A DNA stretch of 64,000 nucleotides from Hymenobacter sp. J193 (GTDB lineage Bacteria > Bacteroidota > Bacteroidia > Cytophagales > Hymenobacteraceae), in the NCBI RefSeq assembly GCF_024700075.1, contig NZ_JAJONE010000001.1:4549001-4613000 (forward strand). The letters are read 5' to 3'. Made by a program: the position numbers and the translations under genes. Of the stretch, positions 1-10,513 are shown one piece after another. Position 1 is the first letter of the stretch. Each line of letters opens with the position of its first letter. The notes under the pieces were generated by a model. The model ran no database searches. It had not been told where the DNA came from and saw only the letters and a program-made list of their open reading frames with translations.

Positions 1-2
1 CG

Positions 3-845
3 GCGGTACCATCCGTGTTGTTTGCCATTATCAGTGTACAGGCAGGGGCTGCCTTGGCTAAGGGCTTGTTTCCGCTGCTGGGGGCGGCCGGTACCACGAG
101 CCTCCGCATTGGTCTGTCGGCCCTGGTGCTGCTGGCGGTGGTACGGCCGCGGCTGGGGCAGCTGCAGGCTGCGCAGTGGCGGGCCGTGGTGCCCTACGGC
201 CTGGCGTTGGGGCTCATGAATTTCCTCTTCTACTGCTCACTGGCGCGCATACCGCTCGGTCTGGCCGTAACGTTGGAGTTTATCGGCCCGCTGGCTCTGG
301 CCCTAAGCGGCTCCCGGCGCTGGTTGGATGCGGTTTGGGTGGCCTTGGCGGGCCTGGGCATTGCTCTTATCACGCCGTGGAGTGGTCAGGGTATCGACCT
401 CATCGGCATGGCTTACGCCCTGGCTGCGGGAGCTTGCTGGGCTATTTACATCGTACTGGGACAACGCACTGCCGCCGTACTACCCGGTTCGGTAGCCGTT
501 GCCGTGGGTATGCTCTTTGCGGTGCTGCCTGTGCTGCCATTTGCCGTAGCGAGCGGCAGCTTATTGCATCTGACGCCGCAACTCTTGCTGCAGGGCGCTG
601 GGTTGGCGCTATTTTCCAGCATTCTGCCTTTCACCCTGGAAATGCGGGCCCTCAAGTCCCTTCCGACGCGCACCTTCAGCATTCTGATGAGCCTGGAGCC
701 GGTAGCGGCGGCCGTTTCGGGGTGGCTGCTGCTGAGCGAGCAGCTGTCGGGGTGGCAGTGGCTGGCGGTGGGCTTCATCGTGCTGGCCAGCGTAGGGGCT
801 ACGCTCACTAGCCAGCGCCCCGTACCGGCGCTGCATGGCGAGTAG
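3..845 (+). CDS. EamA/RhtA-type inner-membrane exporter (5' end cut by window edge)
   Basis: This is a polytopic membrane protein of the drug/metabolite transporter superfamily. RhtA-type members export amino acids such as threonine and homoserine. The sequence shows successive hydrophobic helices in two EamA-like halves. The second half begins near the stretch GMAYALAAGACWAIYIVLGQ, and the C-terminal half carries the typical LEPVAAAVSGWLLLSEQL segment, in which a conserved Glu precedes the last helices. The frame is open to the left edge, so the true start lies outside; the GTG at 15 is only the first in-frame candidate. About 281 codons are present, against roughly 295 in RhtA, so little is missing. 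The family is clear, the substrate is inferred. Confidence 0.85.
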   Translation, partial: AVPSVLFAIISVQAGAALAKGLFPLLGAAGTTSLRIGLSALVLLAVVRPRLGQLQAAQWRAVVPYGLALGLMNFLFYCSLARIPLGLAVTLEFIGPLALALSGSRRWLDAVWVALAGLGIALITPWSGQGIDLIGMAYALAAGACWAIYIVLGQRTAAVLPGSVAVAVGMLFAVLPVLPFAVASGSLLHLTPQLLLQGAGLALFSSILPFTLEMRALKSLPTRTFSILMSLEPVAAAVSGWLLLSEQLSGWQWLAVGFIVLASVGATLTSQRPVPALHGE

Positions 846-914
846 GGCGCGGAACTTTACCAGCCTAAGCCGCTCGTTAAAAAACATCCGCCTCGCTCGT
901 TCGTCTGCCCTGCC

Positions 915-1613
915 ATGAAACTACGCGTAATCCTGACCGGAGCCACGGGCATGGTGGGAGAGGGTGTGCTGCTGGAATGCCTGAACAGCCCACAGGTAGA
1001 GCAGGTGCTCAGCATCAGCCGGGGGGCCAGCGGCCGGATCCACCCCAAGCTGCGGGAAATCATCCACACAGATTTCCATAATCTGGCACCCATCCAGGAC
1101 CAGCTGACGGGCTACAACGCCTGCTTTTTCTGCCTGGGCGTGTCGTCGGTGGGCATGAAGGAACCCGAGTACCGCCGCCTCACCCAGGACCTCACCCTGC
1201 ACTTTGCCCAAACGCTGCTCGCCCACAACGGCCCCGACCTCACGTTCTGCTACGTATCGGGCGCGGGTACCGACGATACGCTGCGCAGCCGCCAGATGTG
1301 GGCCCGCGTGAAGGGCGAAACCGAAAACGCATTGCGGGCACTAGGCTTCCGGCAGGCCTACATGTTCCGCCCCGGTTTCCTGCGTGCCACACCGGGTCAG
1401 CAGCATGTGCTGTCGTACTACAAGTATTTCGGCTGGCTATATCCGGCGCTGCGTCGATTCATGCCGAAGTATGTATCCACGCTGGCGGAGCTGGGGCAAG
1501 CTATGCTACACGTGTCGCAACGTGGCTACGCAAAGCCAGTGTTGGAAGTGTCGGATATCGTGACGGCGGCCACAGGGTATGGCAATCCTATTATCCTTCT
1601 CACGGCTGAATAA
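915..1613 (+). CDS. Atypical SDR / NAD(P)-binding epimerase-like protein
   Basis: This is a Rossmann-fold protein of 232 residues. The N-terminal LTGATGMVGEGVLLECL stretch matches the TGxxGxxG dinucleotide-binding motif of atypical short-chain dehydrogenases (the TIP30/HTATIP2-like NAD(P)-binding group). A YVSGAGT segment and a later FRPGFLRA segment fit the central sheet and substrate region of such proteins. No classical YxxxK pair is obvious, as is common in atypical members, so catalytic activity is uncertain. It starts 69 nt after the exporter gene on the same strand and may be cotranscribed with it. The gene ends inside an inverted repeat that could act as its terminator. Confidence 0.8.
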   Translation: MKLRVILTGATGMVGEGVLLECLNSPQVEQVLSISRGASGRIHPKLREIIHTDFHNLAPIQDQLTGYNACFFCLGVSSVGMKEPEYRRLTQDLTLHFAQTLLAHNGPDLTFCYVSGAGTDDTLRSRQMWARVKGETENALRALGFRQAYMFRPGFLRATPGQQHVLSYYKYFGWLYPALRRFMPKYVSTLAELGQAMLHVSQRGYAKPVLEVSDIVTAATGYGNPIILLTAE

Positions 1614-1681
1614 CCTCCGCGCCTTCTGCGGAAACTTCTGCGTCTTCTGCGGGCTAACAAATTTGTTTTACCGTGAGAAGG
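1595..1681. repeat. Inverted repeat spanning a gene end, terminator-like
   Basis: CCTTCTCACGG (1595-1605) is exactly inverted as CCGTGAGAAGG (1671-1681). The left arm lies in the last codons of the upstream gene. The spacer has three close copies of CTTCTGCG. The element sits between two convergent genes, so a bidirectional 3' structure is the simplest reading. Confidence 0.5.
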
Positions 1682-1713
1682 TCCTTCGTAGAGCGTAGGA
1701 TAACAAGGAAATA

Positions 1714-2175
1714 CTACTTGCACCCGTCCTTGCGGCGCGTGTCGATGATGTAGGCAATGCGCCAGCCCTCGGCCAGCTTCACCAGCTGAAAGGAGTTGTA
1801 GCCGCAGTGGCTGAACTTGTCGCTGACGTAGAACTGGTAGGGCGTCCAGACGCTGGCCAGCTGCGCGTCGATAAGCACCCGCTCAAAGCTGATGCGCTCA
1901 TCGTACACGCCTTGGTGCGGCGTGCCCACGGCCTTCAGGAAGGCGGCTACGTTTTCCGTCTGCACCTGCGTTTTGCCGCCGCGGTTGCTGATGGTTTGCA
2001 GCACGACCGTAGGCGCCAGCGTGCTGCGAATGAGCGTGCTGTCGGTTTTGCGCATGCCCTCAAAGAAGCGGTTGATGGTTTGTTTAACCGCTTCCGTGTC
2101 CGAAGCCGGGCTTTGACCATGAGCGGCAGCGGCGGTAAACAGTAGGCCAGCGAGAAGAGCGTAGAAAGGGCGCAT
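1714..2175 (-). CDS. Secreted NTF2-like (SnoaL/DUF4440-type) protein
   Basis: This is a 153-residue protein with a cleavable signal peptide (a hydrophobic stretch ending near AAAAHGQ, about residue 21). The mature part has the layout of an NTF2-fold domain: an N-terminal helix with VKQTINRFFEGM, a central segment, and a final strand pair containing GYNSFQLVKLAEGWRIAYIIDT. That WRI-I-D ending is typical of SnoaL/DUF4440-like proteins. Function cannot be assigned; members range from enzymes to ligand binders. It is convergent with the preceding SDR gene and divergent from the small gene at 2311. Confidence 0.75.
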   Translation of the reverse strand: MRPFYALLAGLLFTAAAAHGQSPASDTEAVKQTINRFFEGMRKTDSTLIRSTLAPTVVLQTISNRGGKTQVQTENVAAFLKAVGTPHQGVYDERISFERVLIDAQLASVWTPYQFYVSDKFSHCGYNSFQLVKLAEGWRIAYIIDTRRKDGCK

Positions 2176-2310
2176 ACAGGGAGGGGGTTAGCGTTGGGCC
2201 GTAACGACGCCGCTGCGGGACGGCAGTTGCAGCGGTTCCGCAATTTACGGGCGGGGTAAATCTTTCTGTGGTGGGAGTTGTTACCTTAGTAGTCCTAAAA
2301 CCTCTGCCTC

Positions 2311-2484
2311 ATGCGTAAAGACTTGTTTAATCTGGGTCCCGTTTTTGGGTATTTTTTCCGCAAGAACGACCCCACGCGCCATACCAACTTCAACCTGCGC
2401 ACCATGCACTTCATCAATAAGCTGAGCATGGCCATGTTTCTGGTCGGCTTTCTGGTGTTGCTGTATCGGTGGTTTCTCCGGTAG
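2311..2484 (+). CDS. Small membrane protein, DUF6728-like (57 aa)
   Basis: A 57-codon gene runs from ATG at 2311 to TAG at 2484. The product starts MRKDLFNLGPVFGYFFRK, followed by a basic, Asn-rich middle, then one transmembrane helix (about residues 36-53, AMFLVGFLVLLYRWF). The arrangement, with a conserved GPVFGYFFRK block, a THxNFNLRxMH-like middle and a C-terminal helix ending in RWFLR, resembles the short Bacteroidota DUF6728 family as I recall it. Function is unknown. Codon use is ordinary for the window and the position between two real genes supports it as genuine. Confidence 0.7.
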   Translation: MRKDLFNLGPVFGYFFRKNDPTRHTNFNLRTMHFINKLSMAMFLVGFLVLLYRWFLR

Positions 2485-2553
2485 TTAGATGTCGGCTGTC
2501 AGCAACACATGTTGGTAGCCGGCATTCAATTAACAAGCAGTTCTGGCAATAGC

Positions 2554-2961
2554 ATGAACATCGAAGACTTCCGCGACTATTGCCTGCTGAAAGCGGGGGT
2601 GAGCGAAGAAACTCCGTTCGGTCCCTCAACCCTGGTATTTAAAGTGGGCGGCAAAGTGTTTGCCCTCACCGATATCGACACCTTCGGCAGCATCAACCTG
2701 AAGTGCGACCCGGAGCGCGCCGTAGAGTTGCGCGAGCAGCACGACTACGTGTTGCCCGGCTACCATATGAACAAAAAGCACTGGAACACGGTGCTGGTCG
2801 GTACCGGCATCCCCGGCCGCCAGCTGCGCGAGCTTATCGACCATTCCTATGAGCTGGTGCGCGCTTCCTTGCCAAAAAAGCTGCGCGAAGAGTTAACCGA
2901 GGCCGAGCAAACGGAAGGGTATCAACCTGATTTTAGGCCTGAAAAATCCAGGGCGGAGTAG
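2554..2961 (+). CDS. MmcQ/YjbR family protein
   Basis: The protein has about 135 residues from the chosen start (MNIEDFRDYC), which matches the usual N-terminus; an in-frame start at 2509 would add 15 residues that look non-coding. Family landmarks are visible: ETPFGPSTLVFKVGGKVFALTD near the start, LKCDPERAVELRE in the middle, and GYHMNKKHWNTV with the invariant Lys-His-Trp. The fold is of the CyaY-like, DNA-binding YjbR type; the biological role is not well established. The C-terminal tail is charged and low-complexity. Confidence 0.88.
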   Translation: MNIEDFRDYCLLKAGVSEETPFGPSTLVFKVGGKVFALTDIDTFGSINLKCDPERAVELREQHDYVLPGYHMNKKHWNTVLVGTGIPGRQLRELIDHSYELVRASLPKKLREELTEAEQTEGYQPDFRPEKSRAE

Positions 2962-2990
2962 CAGCTTCGCCTCTTTTTTTCATGCTTTAC

Positions 2991-3009
2991 TGTAACTGGT
3001 TTTGTTACA
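2991..3009. promoter_or_regulatory. Putative Rrf2 operator 1 (autoregulatory)
   Basis: TGTAAC-N7-GTTACA is a perfect 6+6 inverted repeat lying 60 bp before the Rrf2-type gene. A near copy with the same 7-nt spacer lies before the following gene at 3529. The pairing of sites with a regulator and its neighbour supports an operator role; binding is inferred. Confidence 0.6.
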
Positions 3010-3014
3010 ATGCG

Positions 3015-3022
3015 TATCTTTG
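3015..3022 (+). promoter_or_regulatory. Candidate Bacteroidota -7 promoter element
   Basis: TATCTTTG fits the Bacteroidota -7 consensus TAnnTTTG exactly. It lies 5 nt after the inverted repeat, so a bound regulator would cover the region between -33 and -7. No convincing -33 TTG at ideal spacing was found. Confidence 0.4.
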
Positions 3023-3069
3023 CTCTGCCAACGCTTGGAGCTGGCTTTTTTCCTCCACCTGTTGCCCCT

Positions 3070-3513
3070 ATGCAAATCAGTAGTCGTTTTTCCGTGGCCG
3101 TTCATGTGCTTTCCCTGCTGGCTCTGCAGCAGCCCGGCGACGCGCTGCTGACCTCGGAGCGCATGGCCGGAAGTGTCAATACCAACCCCGTCGTGATTCG
3201 GCGTATTCTGGGGCAGCTGAAAAAGGCCGGGCTGGTAGAAGTGCGGCCGGCTTCGGGCGGCACGTTTCTGACCCGCTCTCCGCGGGCTATTTCCCTGTTG
3301 GAGGTGTACCGGGCGGTGGAGGTGGTGGCTGAAGGCCAGCTGTTCAGCGTGCACGACCAGCCAAACCCGGCCTGCCCCGTGGGGCGCCATATTCAGGCAG
3401 CACTCAATGCCACCCTGCAGCGCGCCCAGGCGGCCCTGGAGCAGCAGTTGGCTGGCGTGCTGCTGGCCCAGGTCACCACGGATATTCAGGCCAAAGCTGC
3501 GGCTAGCAGCTAA
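3070..3513 (+). CDS. Rrf2 family transcriptional regulator
   Basis: This is a 147-residue winged-helix regulator, starting at MQISSRFSVAVHVLSLLAL, the standard Rrf2 N-terminus. The recognition segment is NTNPVVIRRILGQLKKAGLV, and RPASGGTFLTR forms the wing. Only one Cys (in the segment NPACPVGRHI) is visible, so the three-Cys Fe-S cluster set of IscR/NsrR is absent. It is closer to YwnA-type, possibly redox-sensing Rrf2 proteins. It is followed by an NAD(P)H-binding gene that carries a matching inverted repeat upstream, which makes that gene its likely target. A 60-bp upstream in-frame extension overlaps the promoter and is rejected as coding. Confidence 0.88.
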   Translation: MQISSRFSVAVHVLSLLALQQPGDALLTSERMAGSVNTNPVVIRRILGQLKKAGLVEVRPASGGTFLTRSPRAISLLEVYRAVEVVAEGQLFSVHDQPNPACPVGRHIQAALNATLQRAQAALEQQLAGVLLAQVTTDIQAKAAASS

Positions 3514-3528
3514 TTTTTTTGTCTTCAA

Positions 3529-3549
3529 TTGTAACTGCAGTGGTTGCAA
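3529..3549. promoter_or_regulatory. Putative Rrf2 operator 2
   Basis: TTGTAAC-N7-GTTGCAA is an inverted repeat with one mismatch in each 7-nt arm pairing. It has the same half-site and spacer as the site at 2991. It lies 40 bp before the NAD(P)H-binding gene and just after the Rrf2 stop codon. Confidence 0.55.
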
Positions 3550-3588
3550 TAAATCTTTCTTTTTCTCTTCACCATACCCTTTTTACCT

Positions 3589-4240
3589 ATGAAAATTGCC
3601 CTCATCGGAGCCACCGGGTTCGTCGGCTCAAAGCTCCTGACCGAAGCCCTCAACCGCGGCCACCAGGTAACGGCCCTGGTGCGTGACCCTACCAGACTCA
3701 CCACCCGGCACGCTAACCTGACTGTAGTGACCGGCGACGTAAACCAAGCTGGAGGAAACCGCCCGGCAGCTGGCCGGCCACGACGTCGTTATCAACTCTT
3801 TCAACGCCGGCTGGGCCAACCCCAACCTCTACCACGACTTCCTGCAGGGCGCCCGCGACATTGAAGCTGCTACCGAGAAGGCTGGAGTGCCACGCCTGAT
3901 TGCCATTGGCGGGGCCGGCAGCTTGTACATTGATGGGCAGCAGCTGGTAGACGGCCCCCAGTTCCCCGCGGAGTACAAGGCCGGCGCCACCGCCGCTCGC
4001 GACTACCTCAACGAGCTGAAAAACAACGATACCCTCGACTGGACCTTCGTCAGCCCCGCCATTGAAATGCACCCCGGTATCAGCACGGGCCGCACGGGCC
4101 ACTACCGCCTCGGGCTCGAAAGCCCGGTGTTCAACGAAGAAGGCCGCAGCATTCTGTCGGGCGAAGACCTGGCCGTGGCCATCCTGGACGAAGTAGAGCA
4201 GCCCAAGCACAGCCGCCAGCGCTTCACCGCCGCATATTAG
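3589..4240 (+). pseudogene. NAD(P)H-binding (NmrA-like) protein, one frameshift
   Basis: The product starts MKIALIGATGFVGSKLL, a TGxxGxxG Rossmann motif, and reads normally to about residue 51 (TVVTGDVN). It then leaves frame. The rest continues one frame over with LEETARQLAGHDVVINSFNAG and runs through IAIGGAGSLYIDG to RFTAAY. Removing one C of the CC at 3744-3745 gives GDVNKLEETARQL and a 216-residue uninterrupted protein, the normal length for this NmrA/YwnB-like family. It lies directly after the Rrf2 regulator and has its own operator copy, so it is probably the regulated oxidoreductase-like partner. A real mutation and an assembly error are both possible. Confidence 0.8.
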
Positions 4241-4242
4241 GG

Positions 4243-4431
4243 TTTAGCTAAGGGGCTAGTTCCCCTCCTTTTTGAAGGAGAGGTGGCCGCAGGTCGGGGT
4301 GGTTAAACTAGAGTTAGAAGCTAGAAAACCATCTGAACGGCTTACTAGCTCTAATCTTCTAGCTCTAGCCTAAACCACCCCGCCCTGCGGGCACCCCTCC
4401 TTCAAAAAGGAGGGGAACTAGCTTTAGCTAA
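4243..4431. repeat. Long imperfect palindrome, copy 1 of a repeat family
   Basis: Arms of about 77 nt (4243-4320 and 4356-4431) are near-perfect reverse complements around a loop of about 35 nt. Each arm contains a smaller hairpin built on CCCCTCCTT and AAGGAGGGG. A degenerate relative lies at 8508-8690. It sits between convergent genes and has no coding capacity. It looks like a dispersed palindromic element; it may also act in transcription termination. Confidence 0.75.
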
Positions 4432-4465
4432 AAAAGGCCCGCCGGATTTTTCCAGCGGGCCTTTT
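4432..4465 (-). terminator. Intrinsic terminator of leuS
   Basis: AAAAGGCCCGC (4432-4442) pairs perfectly with GCGGGCCTTTT (4455-4465) across a 12-nt loop, giving a GC-rich stem with a T tract on both strands. It lies 20 bp beyond the leuS stop codon. Confidence 0.85.
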
Positions 4466-4484
4466 CCTTTTCGGGTAAACGCAA

Positions 4485-7433
<2,949 letters not shown>

Positions 7434-7557
7434 GGGATTCTGCTGCGAGTGAAAGGGCGAAATTAAGCGGAAATGCCGGGAAATGCCGTTTCATCCCCGG
7501 GGCGCTTTTCAGGGGAGAGGCCGGAGCCTGACAAGGCGGGGTTACACCCAGGGCGTA

Positions 7558-7770
7558 GGGTGTTTCAGGTTAGTCGAAGGGTGTTTTGCTTTGGTCAGGA
7601 CGTGTTTTCGAGTGGTCTTGGAGTGTTTCGCTTTAGGCAAGACGTATTTCCGATTGGCCGCAGGGTGTTTTACTCTAGTCGGGACGTGTTTCGCTTTAGT
7701 CGCAGGGTGTTTGGTGTTGCTCGAACCCTGTTTCGCCTTGCTCGAATGCGTTTTTCAGCTAAGCAGTACC
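7558..7770. repeat. 21-bp tandem repeat array, about ten units
   Basis: A TGTTT core recurs exactly every 21 bp at 7561, 7582, 7603, 7624, 7645 (TATTT), 7666, 7687, 7708, 7729 and, degenerate, at 7750. The unit consensus is close to gTGTTTcgctttagtcg followed by a variable purine-rich end. Unit length is a multiple of three, so plus-strand frames read as heptapeptide repeats (for example RRVFRFS-like or TCFALVA-like). The array lies between leuS and the preceding gene, both on the minus strand, upstream of the leuS start. Coding status is unknown; neither plus-strand frame resembles a known protein. Confidence 0.75.
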
Positions 7771-7794
7771 TAAAGCACCGGGCCACTGACCGGC

Positions 7795-8487
7795 CTACTC
7801 CTGTGCCGGATTCCGGCCGTCGAGGGTTCCGCTACTGCTGAGCACCCGGAACCGCGCAAACAGCTCCTCACCGTACCAGTTTTCCTGGCGGGTGAGCCTG
7901 ATTACTTCCTTGTGTTTTTCGCTGCGGTAAGCGTAGTCCTGCATGGCCTGGGCCGAGGTCCACAAGCTGAAGGTGGCCTGACGCACGACCGGCAGCTCGC
8001 CCAGGCCAATAGCGGCCAGCACGCCGGGCGCCTGGGCAATGGTAGCGCTGGTAGGCGCCACGTAGCGCCAGAAGCGCGGCGTTTTGTGCCAGCGAATAGA
8101 GGCCCGGGTAAGCACCGCTATGGGGCCATCGACCGCCTGAGTGGTATCGGGGTAATCAAACGGGTTTTGCTTGTCCCAGCGCCCGTGCGACTTGATCGGG
8201 GCCAGGTGCGCCGTCCAGATTTCCTGACACCGCTGCTCGTACTCCCGCCACAGCGGGTGAGTAGTGAAGAAATCCGCCGCCGCCGCTTCCGACTCCCAAA
8301 CCGCCATAAAGCCGTAGCGCAACAGGTTGGGCAGCGCCCCAAAGCCCCCGGCCCCGCTGCCGAGCAGCTTCTGAAACCGCAGCCCGGGTACGCGCTGCAG
8401 GGGGCGTTGGGCGGTGCCCATTTGCGCAAACCCCCAGCGCTTCTGGTTGGGGTGGAGGGTAAGCAGGGAAATAGTGGTCAGGGGCAA
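7795..8487 (-). CDS. Spheroidene monooxygenase-like protein (CrtA family)
   Basis: This 230-residue protein resembles the CrtA family, whose members add a keto group to acyclic carotenoids. Matching features are the LRYGFMAVWESEAAAADFF block, the central FWRYVAPTSATIAQAPGV block, and the C-terminal FSLWTSAQAMQDYAYR, followed by HKEVIRLTRQENWYGEELFARFR. No other carotenoid gene is nearby, so the substrate is inferred only from the family. The group also contains uncharacterised dimeric alpha/beta-barrel heme proteins, so a different oxygenase role is possible. It is on the same strand as leuS but separated from it by the tandem repeat array. Confidence 0.8.
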   Translation of the reverse strand: MPLTTISLLTLHPNQKRWGFAQMGTAQRPLQRVPGLRFQKLLGSGAGGFGALPNLLRYGFMAVWESEAAAADFFTTHPLWREYEQRCQEIWTAHLAPIKSHGRWDKQNPFDYPDTTQAVDGPIAVLTRASIRWHKTPRFWRYVAPTSATIAQAPGVLAAIGLGELPVVRQATFSLWTSAQAMQDYAYRSEKHKEVIRLTRQENWYGEELFARFRVLSSSGTLDGRNPAQE

Positions 8488-8507
8488 GGGAGGAGAGTTA
8501 TAAACTA

Positions 8508-8690
8508 CAGGCTAGTTCCCCTCCTTCCAAAAGGAGGGGTGCCCGGAGGGCGGCGTGGTAAAACTAGAGCTACAAGATTAGAGTTAACAAGTCAAGGAAG
8601 GATTTGCTTGCTCTAACCATCGTTCTAACAAATTTTCCTGCCCCGACCTGCGGCTACTCTCTTTTAAAAAGGAGGGGAGCTTTTTAGCCT
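8508..8690. repeat. Degenerate palindromic repeat, copy 2
   Basis: This is a relative of the element at 4243-4431. The left arm starts GCTAGTTCCCCTCCTT and continues through GTGGTAAAACTAGAGCTA; the right arm contains the complementary CGACCTGCGG and AAAAAGGAGGGGAGC blocks. The arms have diverged more than in copy 1. It lies upstream of the CrtA-like gene and past the end of the FMN-binding gene. Confidence 0.65.
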
Positions 8691-8707
8691 CTGGTTGCCC
8701 AATGCAT

Positions 8708-8738
8708 AAAAAAGGCCGGAACTGCTTCCGGCCTTTTT
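8708..8738 (-). terminator. Intrinsic terminator
   Basis: AAAAAGGCCGGAA and TTCCGGCCTTTTT form a perfect stem with a 4-nt CTGC loop and T tracts on both sides. It lies 18 bp past the stop of the minus-strand FMN-binding gene. Confidence 0.85.
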
Positions 8739-8756
8739 CTTAAAATGCTAGCAGGG

Positions 8757-9269
8757 TTACTGCACATTCACTTTAGCGTGTTCGTTCACGTCGTCAGCTT
8801 TGCTTCGCTCGCCGGTGGCCAGGGCCCGCACGTAGGCGTAAGCCCGCGTCAGCACAGAGCTGGGCGTATCCCAGTACTCGCCTTTGTCGATTTCTACTTT
8901 CAGGATATAGATGCTGGGGTCGTCTTTGCCGCCGGGAAACCAGGCGCGCATGGGCTCACTCCACAGCTCATCAATCTTGGCCTGGTCGCGGTACGCGTTG
9001 GCGCGGCCCGAAACCGAGACGTACACGTTGCTTTCGGGGTTGGCGAAGCTTAGGTTTACCTGGCTGTCCTTTTTCACTTCGTATACTTTCGCCGATTCCT
9101 TGTCGGTCAGGAACAGCAGCGCGCCCGAGCCGTCGGGCTTCTGCGTGAACATGGGGCGGCTGCGCAGGGAGTGGTCCTCGTCGGTGGTGGTGAGCATGGC
9201 AATGCGCACGTCCTTGATTTTTTCCAGGAGGGTAGTGAGGTCGTTGGTGACGGGTGTTTGGTCGGCCAT
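8757..9269 (-). CDS. Pyridoxamine 5'-phosphate oxidase-like FMN-binding protein (general stress 26 type)
   Basis: This is a 170-residue split-barrel flavoprotein-like protein. Visible family segments are VRIAMLTTTDEDHSLRSRPM at the N-terminus, SGALLFLTDKESAKVYEVKK, VYVSVSGRANAYRDQAKI in the flavin region, and WFPGGKDDPSIYILKVEID. These are hallmarks of the general stress protein 26 / PNPOx-like family found across bacteria. The start at 9269 gives the normal length; a longer in-frame extension (to 9464) overlaps the divergent promoter region. The substrate is unknown; it probably has a stress or reductase role. Confidence 0.88.
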   Translation of the reverse strand: MADQTPVTNDLTTLLEKIKDVRIAMLTTTDEDHSLRSRPMFTQKPDGSGALLFLTDKESAKVYEVKKDSQVNLSFANPESNVYVSVSGRANAYRDQAKIDELWSEPMRAWFPGGKDDPSIYILKVEIDKGEYWDTPSSVLTRAYAYVRALATGERSKADDVNEHAKVNVQ

Positions 9270-9420
9270 GGGGCAGGAGGTTGAAGAACAGTAAATCAGA
9301 GAAACAACCCGCGCAGGCGGGCCGGGCCACCAAAGTGGGCCTGCCAGAAGTACGGCCCGCGCTACGGTCGGGTTCGGTTGCACCTCAGGTTGCCCGGATT
9401 TTCCCGAACTTCCGCCTCCA

Positions 9421-10035
9421 ATGAACTTCCTCGCGCACCTGCTGCTTTCCGGCCCGCCCACCACGCCCGACTACGAGGATATTGTAGTCGGCAACTTCGC
9501 CGCCGAGGCCGTACGGGGCCGCGCCGCCGTGCTGGCCTACCCGCCGGCCGTACAGCGCGGCATCCGCCTCCACCGCTTCATCGACTCGTTTACCGATGCC
9601 CACCCCGTGGTGCGCCGTACCACCGCCCGCCTGCGCGTGGCCGGGCTGGGCAAGTGGGCCGGCGTCGTGTCCGACGTGGGCTTTGACCACCTGCTGGCCC
9701 GCGACTTCGCCGGGTTTCACTACGATGCCGCCGAGCCGCTGCCCGCGTTTGCTCAGCGCCTGTACGCCCTGCTGCACGCCCGCCGCGCCGAGCTGCCCCC
9801 GCGCCTGCAGCACATGCTCCAGTACATGCGCCAGGGCGACTGGCTTACCGGCTACGCCCACCCCAAGGGCCTGCGCAATGCCTTGCTGGGCCTAAGCCGC
9901 CGTGTACCCCAAGCCGAGGTGCTGGCTACTGGCGCGGCCGCGTTTCTGGCGGAGCTGCCCACCTATGAGGCCGATTTCCGGGAGTTCTGGCCGGAACTGC
10001 GGGCGGGAGCAATTGCTGAAATACACAGCATTTAG
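9421..10035 (+). CDS. Acyl carrier protein phosphodiesterase (AcpH-like)
   Basis: The 204-residue protein starts MNFLAHLLLSGP and continues VGNFAAEAVRGR, closely following the E. coli AcpH N-terminus (MNFLAHLHLA...NLLADFVRG). AcpH is an HD-superfamily hydrolase that removes 4'-phosphopantetheine from ACP. The metal-binding pattern is visible as GIRLHRFIDSFTDAHPVVR (His-Arg and Asp-Ser-x-Thr-Asp) and VGFDHLLARDF. It is divergent from the FMN-binding gene and is followed after 3 nt by a small gene, so the two are likely cotranscribed. Confidence 0.88.
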   Translation: MNFLAHLLLSGPPTTPDYEDIVVGNFAAEAVRGRAAVLAYPPAVQRGIRLHRFIDSFTDAHPVVRRTTARLRVAGLGKWAGVVSDVGFDHLLARDFAGFHYDAAEPLPAFAQRLYALLHARRAELPPRLQHMLQYMRQGDWLTGYAHPKGLRNALLGLSRRVPQAEVLATGAAAFLAELPTYEADFREFWPELRAGAIAEIHSI

Positions 10036-10038
10036 CCT

Positions 10039-10458
10039 ATGACAAATATGGAGCAAGCAATAGAAGCGGTTAAAAACATGGTGGTGCAACAAGCCAAGCA
10101 TTTTCTGACGGAGGCGGGAGAGTTTTATCCTTTCGGTGCAGTTCAGAAAGCCGATGGTACATTGGTTCCAGTGGTTGCCGGAGCGGCTGAAGATCTGCCG
10201 GAGTCACAGCCGTTGCTGGAATTGCTGGAACAGAGTATCCGGCATCAACTCACAACCGGCGTCAGCAACGTCGGAGCAATAGGATTGGATGTACGCCTGC
10301 GGTTTTCGTTGGATACTCCTGCTACTGACGCCTTGCAAATCAGGCTGCTGACGGCCGAAGGCTACTCAGTAGACTATTTTATGACCTATCGTTTAGCAGA
10401 AGATAGGTTGATCTGTGATCCGCTGTTTGAAGAAACAGGGACTTTCACGCTGGACTAA
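10039..10458 (+). CDS. Conserved hypothetical protein (139 aa)
   Basis: I do not recognise a named family with certainty. The protein is acidic, has no signal peptide or membrane helix, and reads as an alpha/beta fold: an N-terminal helix (EQAIEAVKNMVVQQAKHFL), a YPFGAVQKADGTLVPV strand pair, a long helix, then strands including GLDVRLRF and YSVDYFMTYRL. The latter halves look like a paired-sheet domain found in small bacterial proteins that recognise or bind other proteins. It begins 3 nt after the AcpH-like stop, so translation is probably coupled. GC content is lower than in its neighbour. Confidence 0.7.
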   Translation: MTNMEQAIEAVKNMVVQQAKHFLTEAGEFYPFGAVQKADGTLVPVVAGAAEDLPESQPLLELLEQSIRHQLTTGVSNVGAIGLDVRLRFSLDTPATDALQIRLLTAEGYSVDYFMTYRLAEDRLICDPLFEETGTFTLD

Positions 10459-10513
10459 TTTCTCAGCTGGTCACCAATACAACGCTGTCGTCAACAACCC
10501 GGATTTGTTTCTA

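Noticed and set aside
3010..3069. Longer Rrf2 start at ATG 3010
   Set aside because: The extra 20 residues are not family-like and cover the promoter candidate; the MQISSRFSV start matches the family.
7558..7770. CRISPR-like array
   Set aside because: Units are 21 bp back to back with no unique spacers of 30-40 bp, and no cas gene is seen.
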